Source: Mrakia gelida | Lineage: Eukaryota; Basidiomycota; Tremellomycetes; Cystofilobasidiales; Mrakiaceae | DNA length: 64,000 nucleotides | Assembly: GCA_024345305.1 (NCBI GenBank) | Contig: BRON01000015.1 | Location: 124,001-188,000 of the forward strand | Reading direction: 5' to 3' | Shown: positions 12,401 to 24,055 of the stretch, one piece after another | How positions within the stretch are numbered: position 1 is the first letter of the stretch | Layout: each line of letters opens with the position of its first letter | The notes under the pieces: generated by a model | Told to the model about the DNA's origin: nothing | Databases searched by the model: none | Seen by the model: only the letters and a program-made list of their open reading frames with translations | Translations under genes and position numbers: made by a program

Positions 12401-13024
12401 TACTCGTTTCTTCCTGCAGCAGAGGCATCCTGACTTGGTTCGGATGTACTTGGGTCGCTTTCCGGGAGCTCGTTTCCCTCGAGAAGCGGAGGAGGAGGAG
12501 GTCGAAGTCTTTCGAGGGAGAGTCGAAGCGAGGACGGGGGAGGCGGCGCCGTGGGAGGAATGGTCGTGCTCGCTCTCGCCAGAAGAGCAAGGGGAGAGGG
12601 AACCGTCGTGGGTGTGGAGGGAGATGTCGTGAAGGTTGGTGGTCAAGGGGAAGAAGGTAGAGTTGGCGGTGTTGGTGGCAGGGAGGGAGTAGGATCTGCG
12701 AGGGAGGGAGGCGGAGCAGAGCGAGCAGGAAGCGAGAAGGGAGGAGAGTTCAGCTCGAGTTCCACCTTCAACCATACCATCCTCCTCCCCTGGCCCTTCC
12801 CTTGAGAAGAAAGCGAAGAGAGTGGAGAGGATATAGATAAAAAGAAGAAGGTGAACTTACCCCATCTCGAACATGTCTGACATCTTAGCCCAGAGTCCTT
12901 GTTGTTGAAGCAATCCGAAGGGGAGGGCGGTTTGGATCTTGTCGTCGTGGTGGAGAGACTGAACGAGTTGGTCGAGTTCACTCTCAGACAGTTGCGAAAC
13001 GTCGATGGCGGGGTCGAAGAGCAT
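9473..13024 (-). CDS. Zn(II)2Cys6 transcription factor with Fungal_trans_2-like regulatory domain
   Basis: Nuclear DNA-binding regulator; target genes unknown. The zinc cluster spans two exons, CLCCRKKRVKC plus DEE..HPSCKRCRNAGRDC, giving the canonical C-x2-C-x6-C-x6-C-x2-C-x6-C arrangement around residues 120-150. It is preceded by a basic RGKRAPGKRPKYIRTK patch. A Ser-rich linker follows, then a long helical C-terminal half (for example SATHQAYLLARAQAPPLILS, ADALLAASVMMGVVDV, VSENEL-type segments), consistent with the Fungal_trans_2 domain. About ten exons. The apparent stop after MKIL is inside a GTGAGTGG donor. Splicing (9565 to 9483) to a 10-nt last exon gives MKILLT and a stop at 9473-9475. 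Start: ATG 13024 (MLFDPAID); ATG 13045 in the same frame would add seven residues. Confidence 0.8.
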
Positions 13025-14009
13025 CGCTAGCTTAGAGAGATTCAAATTTGGGGATGGGGGGGGGAGGAAGGGTGAAGGTTGGAAGGGTGAGGCGAAGCGA
13101 GAATGGACGAAGCGAGGTCGAAAAGGAAAACGCAGTTCCTCGTCGGGCTAGGGGGACCAACCCCGAGAGAGGGCCTTCTCCTGCCGAGAGAGAGGGGGTA
13201 TGCAGATCGAAAGTGGGCTGTGAGCAAACTTTCCAGTGCTCGGTGCATCTTTCACAGGTTTTGTTGAGAAAGTTTGCCCAGAGAGGCAGGAGAAGGCGAG
13301 AAGAAAGAGAAGGAGAAGTCCGGCGGCCTCGACTCTCGATCTCGAGCTCTCGCATGGTCCTTCCTGTTTCTGTTTGCTCTCGTAAGCAGCTCTCTCCGTA
13401 GATGACGAGATATCCGTGCTCCTGAGCCGACAGCTTCCGACACAGGAGCTGGCTGCTATGCAGAACTCCGCGACTAGCGAGAAGCGAGCGACGCGTGGCG
13501 AGAGGAGGAGGCGAGAGGTGTAGTTGCAGGAGAGCTTGTGCTGAAGGTTCAGAGAACTGTTCGATCGGGATGTCTGGATACGTGAGTCTCACGAGGAGTA
13601 CGGATCACAGGGGACGATGGAGAACGAAGAGTAGCCCTCGACGACTCGGGACGGGTCGTCCCCTCGCTTCTGCACTTTCTTGTAGGCAACACCATGACGT
13701 ATCCCGCTACAGAGTGTGGCGACGGTATATGAGCGTCTTGACGGTGTAAAAGCATCCGCAAAAACGGCTGCTCTCCAAAAAGATCGCTCGACGCGTCTTG
13801 TCTCCGCGTTCTCAAGGCTCGCTCGAACTTCTCGCTCAGCCCTTCCGAAGTCGGAAGGCAAATGTGATAGTGCACCACCATAGCCGATATGTATTAGGAG
13901 TAGGCTCATAGCGACTTGAGAATAAAACTCCACGAAACGAACCTACAAGACGAGCAAAACAAAACCAACTAAAAAGCAACACGACCTTCCAACTCACTCT
14001 TCTCCCAAC
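13025..14009. other. Promoter spacer upstream of the Zn2Cys6 gene
   Basis: About 1 kb between the zinc-cluster gene start and the end of the F-box/LRR gene. The minus strand has a non-ATG open frame of about 185 codons (13592-13032) and a second one at 13933-13589, neither with a recognisable domain. They may be 5' leader, an unannotated exon or chance. A GACGCGTC palindrome lies near 13793. Confidence 0.35.
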
Positions 14010-15902
14010 TCACTCCTCAACAAGCACCCCCACCAGCTCCCTCAGCAGTTCCCTCTCCTTGTTCTCCAGCTGTCCGCAGTACTTATCAACAACCAGCTCC
14101 TCAATCCGAGCACACCCTCCTCCTCCTCCTCCCCCAACGAGCGACGCGTCCCTTCTCGACGTGACCATCCTCAGAAGAACTTCGAAGGTGATCTGCGCAC
14201 CTCTCACATTCAGCTTCCTCAGATTCGGACAGCTCATCCTCACCCCTCCCTCTCCCATCGCCTCCTCCTCCCAAACCAACCCTTCGAGCGTCGTGTCCGT
14301 ATCGGCTCGATCCGTCCCAAGGGTGAGTTCCTCCAGCGTTGGAAGCTGAGCAAGCTGGTTGAGATCATGTAAGTTACTATTTTCGATGGTGAGGGCGAGG
14401 AGGTGTTCGTTGTTGGAGGGATGGGGGGAGGGAGGGAAGAGGATGAAGGAGAGGGGGACGCCGTCGCGTATTTCGAGGGTTTGGAGTTTGGGGAGAAGGA
14501 AGATCGTTGAGGGTTGGTTGCGGATGCAGAGAGATTCGTCTCCGGGTCCGTCTATGATCTGGAGGAGGAGGAGGCTGGGGAGGTGGACGATGGTGGGGTT
14601 GGAGGGAGTTGCGCCGGGGAGGGAGAAGGCGACGGAGGAGGAGCCGAGTTCGAGGTTTTGGAGGTTGGGGAGACGTTGGAGGAGGGGGTAGAGGGAGAAT
14701 CCGTTGGCGAAGAGGAAGGAGGAGAGGCGGAGCTTGGTGATGGTGGAGATGTCGAGATTGAGAGGAGGAGGGAGGAATAGGGTGTAGAATCGCTCTTGAT
14801 CCTCGTAGTCGTTGTCGTAGTCGTAAGGAGTGTCGTGAATGATGTCGAGATTGGTGAGGGAAAAAGCCATCCTCGGTTGGATTCCAGAGCTGCCAGAGAT
14901 CCTCGAGTGTCGTCTTCTCGTTGACCGATATGCGAAGTTCCTTCATTGGTCCGACGCGTCCCTTCAACAACTCGAACCTGTTTGACAGTTCCTCCTCCTC
15001 ATCATCGAATCCAGGCAGCGCCCACACCCTCCTCAGAGGACCCTTGTCCAAGAACGCCTGCACCTTCGCCTCTCCGTCCCCGGCCTCCAGAGTCAAACGG
15101 CCCCAAAGCGAGAGGACCTCGAGGAAGACGTTTCGCCAGTGACGGCAAACCGACGCGAGGATGAAGGGAACAAACTCCAGGCCGTTCTCTTCTACGTCCT
15201 CCTCCTCCAATGCGGCGATGAGATGATGAGAGATGAGGGCGAGGAGCTCGGCGGGAAGGGAGTTGATGAGGGTTCGTCCGTCGCGAGCTCGTTCGAGGGT
15301 GAGGAGGGATTTGGCTTTTTGTAGCGCTTTGGGGGTCCATTCGGGTTCGATGGCCATGATTGAGTTTTGCAGGTAAGTTGGGAGCTGGCCTAGGAGTCGG
15401 AAGAGCGGAGCCGATTCCTGGAATGAAAGGGGAAAGAAGCAAAAAGTCAGCGTCGATGCGATCGTTCATCCCTCGTCCTTCCCCAGTCTAGCTGTTTCTT
15501 ACCAGCGAGCTGTCGCTCCACTACTGTGATCAGCGAGAGGAAGCTCTCTAAATAATATTTTTGTTGGCTTACCTCGGTGGTGAACTCCCCTTCCTCGTCG
15601 AGATGTACCCAGCTGATCGGTCGTAAGGTTGCACCACCGAGAGCGACCTGGAGTTCGTTGAGCCTCGATAAGACTCTTTCACGAGAAGAGAAGATGACGT
15701 GAGTGTATCCTTGAGACTCGGAGACCTGCGAGTCAACCATAACGAGAGCAAGGAAGTCAGAGCGGCTACGACGACGGAGCTCGACGTGAGCGAAATCCGC
15801 ACTCACTTTGTCGAAAGCCGCAAGAGCCTCGTCGAAGTTCTTTTGATTGAAAAGGACGAGAGCTTGTTCTAAGTCAGAGACCCAGGACGAGGAAGAAGTC
15901 AT
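14010..15902 (-). pseudogene. F-box/LRR protein gene with a frameshift (copy 1)
   Basis: Substrate-adaptor-like protein. The first exon begins MTSSSSWVSDLEQALVLFNQ, a TPR-like helical pair (FDEALAAFDK). Further exons lead to an F-box-like segment (INSLPAELLALISHHL) with VCRHWRNVF, then leucine-rich repeats (LRLSSFLFANG, LPNLQNLELGSS, LPTLEELTLG). The F-box/early part and the LRR part are in different frames. They rejoin at a T5 run on the coding strand (A5 at 14861-14865): with four T the frame reads EDGFSLTNLDII, matching the paralogue at 34-36 kb. Either a 1-nt insertion has inactivated the gene or it is a sequencing error. The paralogue carries a different lesion. GACGCGTC occurs in the gene twice. 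Confidence 0.65.
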
Positions 15903-16171
15903 TGAGGGCGGATGGGATGGGAGGGAGGAGGGGGAGAGGGAGTTGGGAGGGAAGGAAGGAGAACAAAGGGCGAGCTCGATTGAAACTCTTTCCCCTTCAA
16001 GATTCAGTCCTCGCTTCCCGTCGCTCTTCCTTCCAAGAATCTGCCGTCGCTTGATTGCTAACAAGATCGAGTAAGCTGTATATACATTTCCGTTCGTGAT
16101 CCGTACCCAATAATCTACCAAAAGTCAGACGAGTCGAAGAAACTAAACGACCAAATCGAAGCGAGTCGAAT

Positions 16172-18527
16172 CTACTTCTTCCTCTTGTCCGGCGCCTCCT
16201 CGATCCACCCGATCTTCTCGAAGCAGCAAAACACCAGATCGTAGCCCTCGAACTCGTATCCGATCCTGTGATAACGAACGAAAGAAGACAGAGAGTCAGC
16301 TTCGAGCTTCGATCCATCTCGTCCCTTCGAAGCACGAGCTCCCTCGACGCGTCTCTCGCGATTCTAATCGATCGCGAGACGCGTAGTCGAAGGCGAGAGA
16401 GCACCGGTCGATAGAGCAAGCGTTCGAGAATATGAGGAACTCACCTATCCCTCCTCCTGTAGCCCAGCAGCAATCCTCGCTCGTCCAAGATCTTCGCTCC
16501 CTTTCCCCACCCGTTCTCCTCCCCAGCACCGTCCTCTCCCTCCTCCTCCGAGCTGACAAACAGCGTGATCGTCAACCTTCCAGGCTCGAAGATATCGACG
16601 ACCTTCCCGATCAGCGTCTTGAGGTCGGGGAATCCGTCCTTGGAGGTCGAAGGGAGGGAGATGTTGGATTCGAAGGACGCGTACGAGTAGCCTTGCTCGG
16701 GCGTGACGTGGACGGTCCAGTATCCTTCTGAGGAGTCCGAGGAGGAGAAAGAGGAGGTGGTGGAGGTGAGGGAAGCGATAGAGGAGGCGAGGTTGGAGGC
16801 GAGGGAGTTGGAAGAGGAGGGAAGGGATCGAACGAGGGCGTTGGCGGAGTAGCCGCATGGACTAAAGCCGTAGGAGTCGAGGGTGGTAAGGGAGGCTGGG
16901 AATAGCGAACTGAGGAGGGAGGCCTCGCTGTGGAAGGAAATAAAGCGTCAGAGGAGGGTCAGAAGTTGATTCGAAGCGAAACGAGAAGACGCGTCGCGCG
17001 AAGGAGGTCGAACGCGAAGGAAAGAGCGAGACTCACGAGATGTTGGTTCCCAGTACATCTCCTGAGGGAGCGATGAGTGTATCCGTTGCAACGGGAGGTG
17101 GGTAGAACTGAGCCCTGGACCTGGCCGAGAGGTGGGTCATCAAAACCTCGAGGGTTTGATCGTCTCCCCTTCCGGGACCTCCTCGACCCAGGTTCCCCAA
17201 GCTAGGCAACCTCAGCGGCCTCTCCACGACCTCCGATCCAGACTCGACGATCTTGGTGTGGTTCTTGGCCGGAGGGAAGGCGCTTCCCGAGGTGGCGGAT
17301 CCTCCAGAGTTGACTGAGGTGGAGGAGTCGGGAAAGTGAAGAGCTGCTGAGGCGAGAGCGTCTTTGAGGACCGATGAAGAGGAGGCGTAAGAAGAGTGGT
17401 CTCCAGAGGCGGTGTGTGTATGATGAGGAGTGGGGGTGAGGAGGTTGGAGAGGGAGGTGAGGAGGGGAGTCGAGGCTTCGGAGGAGGAGGGAGTTTGAAC
17501 GTCTCGCGGCGAGGTAACGTAGAGAAGCCAGTGATCTCCGTTCATGGGTCCGACGGTGTAGGCTGCTCCGTTGTCTGAGACACCAATGAATGAGACACAT
17601 ATTGTCAGCTCAATTGTTGAAAGCAGCTTCGGTACAGACCACGTTCGCGCGGAGGGAAAGGAGAGCTCACCGAAGATGTCGTCGAGAAACGCGACCTCGG
17701 CACTCCATCCTCCCTTGTGAGGCCCAATCTGGTACTCGGGGAACATGAAGCTCTTCCTCGAGTAGAAGCACCGGTAGACGGAGTCGAGACCGGCGTAATC
17801 TTTGGCGATGGAGAGGATTCGAGGAAGTCCAAGGAGGTTGAGGGTAGTTCCGCACGTCTTCAAGATGAGCTTGTTGGGGAAGACGAAGAACGACGATTCA
17901 CTAATACGGTCGAAAAGAAGTCGGATAGTCAACGTCGTGAAACTCGATATGCAGATTCGGCGGGAGGTGAAGGGCAACAATAAAAAACAAAAATCCCCCA
18001 AAGGGAGGAGGGGCGTCGAGGTCCGACATTTTTGATACGAGCTTGATCTCCTCGGGAACGAAGATAGCTTCCGAGAAAGGTGGACGAAGAGACGTCGCTC
18101 CTTCTAGAGTCCAGCCTACAAGCTCGGTGCTGGACGCGTCTGAGCAGGTCGGAAGCATAGAACCGAAGGAAGGGAAAAACGACGAGCTCAACGTCGCTCT
18201 CCCTTCCTTTCCCCTACCACCCCCCCCCCCCTCGCCCGCCCTTCAACCAAAGTGAAAACGTACTGACCTGAGTAGATACGCATCGACCTCTTCTCCTTCG
18301 ATGAAGCTGAGGACTTTGCACTTGACGATGTCGAGCATGTCCTCCCAGACCTCGCGAGGAACCCTCCGAAGACCCTGCCACTCCTGTCCTCCGTCCCGAG
18401 GCTGTCGAGTAGGGAACTCCAGGGATGCAGGAGGTGGAGGAGGAAGATTTTCGACCGTAGGAGCAAGCCAGCATTCTAAATTCTTCTCTGCGCCTTCGAA
18501 CGGTTGGTATTCAGAGACGATGGACAT
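16172..18527 (-). CDS. SPE2: S-adenosylmethionine decarboxylase proenzyme
   Basis: Cytosolic enzyme making decarboxylated AdoMet, the aminopropyl donor for spermidine and spermine. The proenzyme cuts itself at Glu-Ser-Ser to form a pyruvoyl cofactor; here the site is LLSESSFFVFPNKLILKTCG, with the family KTCGTT signature just after. Other conserved blocks are YQPFEGAEKNLECWLAP at the N-terminus, FPEYQIGPHKGGWSAEVAFL, YTVGPMNGDHWLLY and VTPEQGYSYASFE near the C-terminus, ending DKRKK. Intron 1 (17901-18267, 367 nt) is far longer than the genome norm and falls exactly within the codons of the cleavage site. A Ser/Thr-rich, low-complexity insert sits between the GDHWLLY and SRAQFYPP regions. Divergent from IML2. 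Confidence 0.95.
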
Positions 18528-18816
18528 GGGAGGAGGTTGCAGGGAGGGGGCCGTTCCGACGCGAGAATGGAGGGCTGAGGAGAGATTTTGGTTTGTTTTT
18601 TGGGGCCAATGTGTAGCTCCGAGGGTGAAACGAAGTGTGGGACTGTAAAAAGTTCCGTGAGAGAGGAAGGGGGAGGGAGGGAGTGACGGTTTGAGGCAGA
18701 AAGCAAAAAAGACGAGGTCGGGCTCGAAAGCTCGAAATCGCCCCCGCGGAGCAGCCGTCGACTCGCCTTGAACTGTAGAGTTCACCTCAAACGACAGCAA
18801 CCTCTCTCTCTTCAGG
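18528..18816. promoter_or_regulatory. Divergent SPE2/IML2 promoter region
   Basis: A 289-bp gap separates the two start codons, so both promoters and leaders must lie here. No clear TATA box was found. Co-regulation is possible but not shown. Confidence 0.5.
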
Positions 18817-21800
18817 ATGGCTCCTCTATTCCGACGGAAGAACTCTTCAACCAACCTCACGACTTCCCCTTCGTCTTCTTCCCTCGCTAATGGAACGGCG
18901 TCGTCTTCGATTCGGGCTTCCCCTTCCTCCTCCTCGCTCGCTCCTCCCGCTTCAAGCTCGGCTTCCTTCGCCAACGGTTCTGCTCCAAGATCTCGTACGG
19001 CCAGCATATCTTCGTCCATCGGTGCAGGTGGCCCCGAAGGTGCTGCTGGTCCCGGTATAAAGTGAGTTGGTCTATACGAACCGAATGAGGAGGTGACGTG
19101 GGTTCAAGCGAGAAGGGTACCGAAGGAATAGATCGCTCTTGAAGCAAGTGGGCCGACTCGAGTAGAGAGGTTGATATACACTCTCTACTAGGCCCCAGAG
19201 GTGCTGGCGAGAGTTTGGGCCTCTAGCTCTATGGATGGGTGCTCAACGAGCTGTTTCTTGGCTCCTCGAGCCATCTCCTCTGGTCAGCTCGCGACCTCCA
19301 CTCCCTCTGACCTGACCTTCCTTCCTTCTCCCTCCGCACCCTCCTCAGACGCAAATCTTCCAAAATCCTCCGGAGTCTAGGCTTCTCCTCCAAGAACTCC
19401 TCCTCGTCCTCCAACACCTCTCTTCCTTCCGGCGGTACTCCAACCAAACCTCCTCCCGCGGCTTCCTCCTCCTTCGCTGCCCCAGCAGATTCCCCAACGG
19501 GATCTGTCTCCAAACGATCCAAGTCGATCTGGAAGAGGAGATCTAGCTCCTCTGGTACACCTCCCGACCTTCCATCCCCGCCAAGCTCGAGCGCTCCTCC
19601 GTTGAGTCTGGGTTCCAAGGTCGTCGACGTCGAGAACGGGCAATACTACTCTCTTCGAGCTTCCTCCCCAACTTTCGCCATCCCACCCTCGTCGTCGGCC
19701 TCCAGCATCTTCCCTACAGCTACCACTGCCACCTCGCCAACCACTTCCCTCCCACCCAACTCTCCAGCCACCTCTACCAAGAGCTCCTCGGCGGCCGTCG
19801 TCCCACCCTCTCCCAATCAACCTCACCTCCCTTCTTCTCTCTCCTCCTCCCTCCTTCCCCTTCGAACTCGAACCGCCTCCGCCTCAGGCGAGTCTCTCTG
19901 GTCGTACGACTCGGACGGATCGTCCGTATCGGACTCAGGGTTCGTCACTCCGGACGAGGGACTTTCGGAAGTTGGAGAAGAGGAGGAAGAAGAGGATCAC
20001 GATCCTGAGGCGACCCTTCCCCGACGGACGACGGCGAACTCGGCAGGGTTGGGAAGACGAGCCTCTAGGAAGGATGCGAAGGTCGTGGAGGAGACTGAGG
20101 AGGAGGTGGTTGTGGGAGCCAAGATGAGAGCGATCAAGAGCAGTCCGATTCCCGACGCGATCAACCCCAACCCGAGCGTCAGGCAGGAGGACATCTTGGC
20201 TGAGGATTTGAAGACTTGCCATACGGTTATGGGTCTTGTGAGTCTCGTTCATTCTCTGTCTCGGAGGTGTTTGAGGTCGAGACGAAGGGACGAAGGAAGG
20301 AGCCCCTTCGTTCGAGCGAGAAGGTCGAAACTGACGCGCCTTTCCTTTTTCCTTCGACCTCGTTCAGTTCCTCAACTCTCACATCTCGGAAGCCGAGAAG
20401 ATCATCAAGGAGGGAGATGCTCTGAGGGAGAGACTCTACTACCAGGTCGGAGATGGTATCCTGTCGACTTTGACGGTTCGTATTCCTCGTCCTCATTCAT
20501 CCCGAATCGAGCGCGTCTTCCAATCGAGCTGACCTTCGTTCCCGCTTTCCTCAATTCGGTGTACTGTAGGGAATGATGACCTTCGAACCTTCGGACCTCA
20601 AGCACGCCATCAAAGTCACGACCTACTGCACTGAGCTCGCGTGAGTCTCGGTTCGAATCGTCTTCTCGTCGCGTCGGGTTTGCCCTTGCTGATTTGACCG
20701 CATCTTCGCCCCTTCGACCTCAGCGCTTCTCATCGTCGTCACTCTACCTCACTCACCTCTCGACTTTCTGGATTCGTCAAGGGTGGAGGAGGAGGCAACG
20801 CTTTCATCAAGGGAATGACGGTCGTTCAACGGCACGTGAGTCTTGTCCTCCTTCGAACAACCGTTTTCGCTATACGAGAACTCGATCTGACCTTTCTCTG
20901 CTCTTTTCGCCACGTTCAGGCTGAGCTGGTGTACGCTGAGACTCTTCTCATGAAGTCGGTTCTCGGAATCGTGGCTGGTGGAGACGTACGTCCCGCTCTT
21001 CTCGCCTCGAACTCTCTCTCCTCTCGCGCTATTTTCCTCGAGACTCGGCCTGACTCAACGAACCCCCTTTGCTCCCTTCAATTTATCGCAGTGGATGGCT
21101 CTCGTCAAAGAAGCTCTCAACATGCGAACAGGAGACGCGATCTACCGCTCCCTTAACGCGTTCCTCGAACACTCCGATTCGGTCGCTCCTGGAGGATACG
21201 ACGAGACCATCGATAAGGATTTGAGGAGTGGAATCGGACTCGGAACGGGTCTGAGTGCTTTGATGCTGAGTTTACTCCCTGGGAAGGTCGTCAAGGTGGG
21301 TCTCGTCGCGTCTCGTTCTCGTTCGACTCTTCTGACGCTCGAACCCGTTCGATCGACCGCTCGAGCTGACCGTTGCTTCCATTCTCATCCCTCTCAGATC
21401 GCCGAGATGTTCGGCTACCACAGCTCCAGAACCTACGCCCTCGGGAAGCTCGCTGAGTCGGGAGGATGGACGGCTGAAAACAAGGAACCTGGGATATCGA
21501 TCGCTGAGGAAGGACTGAGGAGACCTGTCTCGGATCTTGTGTTGATGCTGTACCATCTCATCATACCGTCACTTGTACCTGGTGAGTCTCCTCCTCGTTC
21601 TGCGTGTTCGAAGCGAAAACAAGGACGACAGCGCTGACGCCTGACCCCTTCGCTTTACTTCAGTCTCTGGCGTCGACATTCCTTTCGCTGAGAAGGTCAT
21701 GTGGTGGAATCTCGAACGGTATGTTCTTCTCTCCTATTCTTACTCGTGCTTCGTCACTGACGAGTCTGGTTCATCTCGTTCAGATACCCCAACGGAGTCT

Positions 21801-23481
21801 TCACTCGTTCGTCCCCTCCTTTTCGTCCCTCGTCCCGTTCGAGACGCCCCGCTGACCTTGTCTCCACCTCTCTCACACCTCAGTCTTTTTCCAGTCTCGT
21901 CTTCACGTCCTTCAATGCCAACCTCACAAGTCCAACCTCGTTCTCGAGAGGGCTATCGCTGCTCAGAGCGAGTGAGTCGCGTCGTCCTCGCCCTCCAAAA
22001 TTCGTACGCTCCGAGCTGACCTCGCTCGTTCTTTCCCCTTTCTTCCACCAGCTACCTTCAGCTCCAGCTCATTGCTAAGTGGGATCGAGGAGTCAACCAG
22101 CTCACCCTCTGCTCGTTCGCGGAAGCCGCCGACTGCTTCGAGGAACTCTACACTGGTTCGAACTGGAGTAAAGCGACTTATCTGTAGTACGTCTCGTGTC
22201 CTTCTCAGTTCCTTGAAACTCCTTACTGATCGAGACCTTGTTTGGTTCCACAGCTCTCACGCTGCTGCCTTGGTCGAAGCTGGTGACGACGAGAAGCACG
22301 CGAAGATCGTCGCGGCGATGGAGGGAGTTCCGAAGAACGTCAAGAAGGCGAGTCGACGACGCTTCGACCTGCTCTTTCTCTGAGCATCGTGCTGACCTCG
22401 CTTCTCGTCATCTACAGGTCGCTGGAAAGACTCTTCCGATCGAGAAGTTCGTCTCGAGGAAGGCGAGAAAGTTCTTGTCCCAAGGCAGGCTGCTTCTGCC
22501 CGGTCTCGAGCTGGTGAGTCACGTCTCGCTCTCCATTCCCTCGGTCGTCAGACACTGATCTCCATCGCTTCGTACTTCGCAGAGCTACGTCTTCGGAGCG
22601 CTCTCGCATTCTCCCGCCTACATCCTTTCCTCCCTCACCCTTCGTCGGATCCAAAAGGTCATCGACGAGCTCGAATCTGTCGAGGACTACTCAACTTATG
22701 GAAAGGGAGACGAATACTGGGATGGTACGTTCCGTCTCACGCCTGAGCCTTTTGTTCGTTCGTCTCGTCGAGGTTCTGCAACTGACGACGCGTCTCCTCC
22801 CTTTTTCTCTTCTCGCCGACGCAGATTGGATCCTCGCTCACTTCCTCAAGGGTTTCGCCCTTGGAACCTACGCTCTTCCCAGTCCCATCACCGTCGTATC
22901 AGACGATGACCCCAAGGAGTCCGTTGTCGGAGAGGAGAGGAAAGCTCTCTCGCTCGACGCCATCGCTGCTTTCCAGGAGGTTCTCGACGTGAGTTCCTCG
23001 CTTCGTTCCCGCTCTCTCGTTCTCTCGCTCGAACTGACAACCGTTTGCCCTCTCTTTTCTCTCATAGAACGGAGGGAAGATCGTTCTCGACCACTGGCTC
23101 CTCTTCTTCGCTCACTTTGAGATGGGACAGGTCTACGAGAGGAGGGAGGAGTGGACGAAGGCTGAGGCTCACTACGTGACGGTCATGAACGGTGAGTGCT
23201 TCGATCCTCTCTGCGTCTCGCCTCTCTTTCTGGAACTGACACCTCGTTCCTATACTCCTCTTTCTCTCGCAGGTCGACCACCAGAGCTTAACCCTCACTA
23301 CAAACCCGTTCGTCCCGTCTTTCTTCGTCGTTCTCGGCTGTCGACTCCCTTTCAACTGACCTTCTATCGCCTTCCTTTATTTCGACAGAATGGAAAGTAC
23401 TCGCTCGAGAGTGCTCTTCGTCTAAAGTGTGGAACCGCTCTCGATGGAGTCAGGGAAAAGCTTCGACCCACGGCGAAGTAG
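18817..23481 (+). CDS. IML2: IML2/TTC39 family protein (inclusion body clearance)
   Basis: About 18 exons and about 970 residues. The first 370 residues are Ser/Pro/Thr-rich and disordered, with an acidic run, longer than in yeast Iml2. The conserved part starts near ILAEDLKTCHTVMGL and contains family blocks such as AELVYAETLLMKSVLGI, GFVKGGGGGNAFIKGM, WMALVKEALNMRTGDAIYR, GIGLGTGLSALMLSLLPGK, YHLIIPSLVP and the C-terminal TPR-like VYERREEWTKAEAHY. In yeast Iml2 helps clear protein aggregates with lipid droplets and can be found at mitochondria; animal TTC39 proteins are related. Start: ATG 18817, the only ATG at the head of the first exon. The first intron (about 19062-19348) is long for this genome. 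Confidence 0.9.
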
Positions 23482-24055
23482 AGGATCGAAGGCTGGAGGG
23501 AAGTTGGAGCGGGACGACGCGTTGAACGTCTCGATTGACAGGAGGACTTTTCCGGATCGGTTTCCTGCTTCTTCTTTGCTTACGACGTCGTGAGTGGTCC
23601 ATGATACCCTAACTCTTTCAAAGCTACCGTCAGGAGTGGGGCGAGAAGGAAAGGAAGGCAAAGACGTCAAGGAGAACGCTCCTTGAAACGACTGGAAGAA
23701 CGCAGGGGTGGGTGCGAGACGCCACCAAGTTTTCATCGAACCTCTTCGCGAAGGTTTGCCCCCCCAGGGTCTGACCTCGTGTGCGAAGACACATCTGCTC
23801 TCCCTTCGATGAATTCGTCTTCCAGTTTTTCCGAGTGGTCTGAGCTTGTTTGATCAGGGGCGAGTTGACGCGAGACCCTGTGAAGCTCGGACCCCACTCC
23901 TCTCCCCTCGCTCTTCTTGATTCCCCTCCCTGTCTGTCCAACCTTCCTCCAAACCACGACCTTCTCTTCTCCCATCCACCTCAATCTATCTCTTCATTCC
24001 CCTACGCTCCCAAAAACCCACACTCTTTTCGTTCTCAGCTCCTTCGGTCCTCGCC
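23482..24055. other. Spacer upstream of the multi-span membrane protein
   Basis: 3' UTR of IML2 and promoter of the next plus-strand gene. No further feature was recognised. Confidence 0.4.

Noticed and set aside
19377..19826. Gly/Arg/Trp-rich minus-strand frame inside IML2
   Set aside because: Composition is what the reverse complement of the Ser/Pro-rich IML2 exon predicts.
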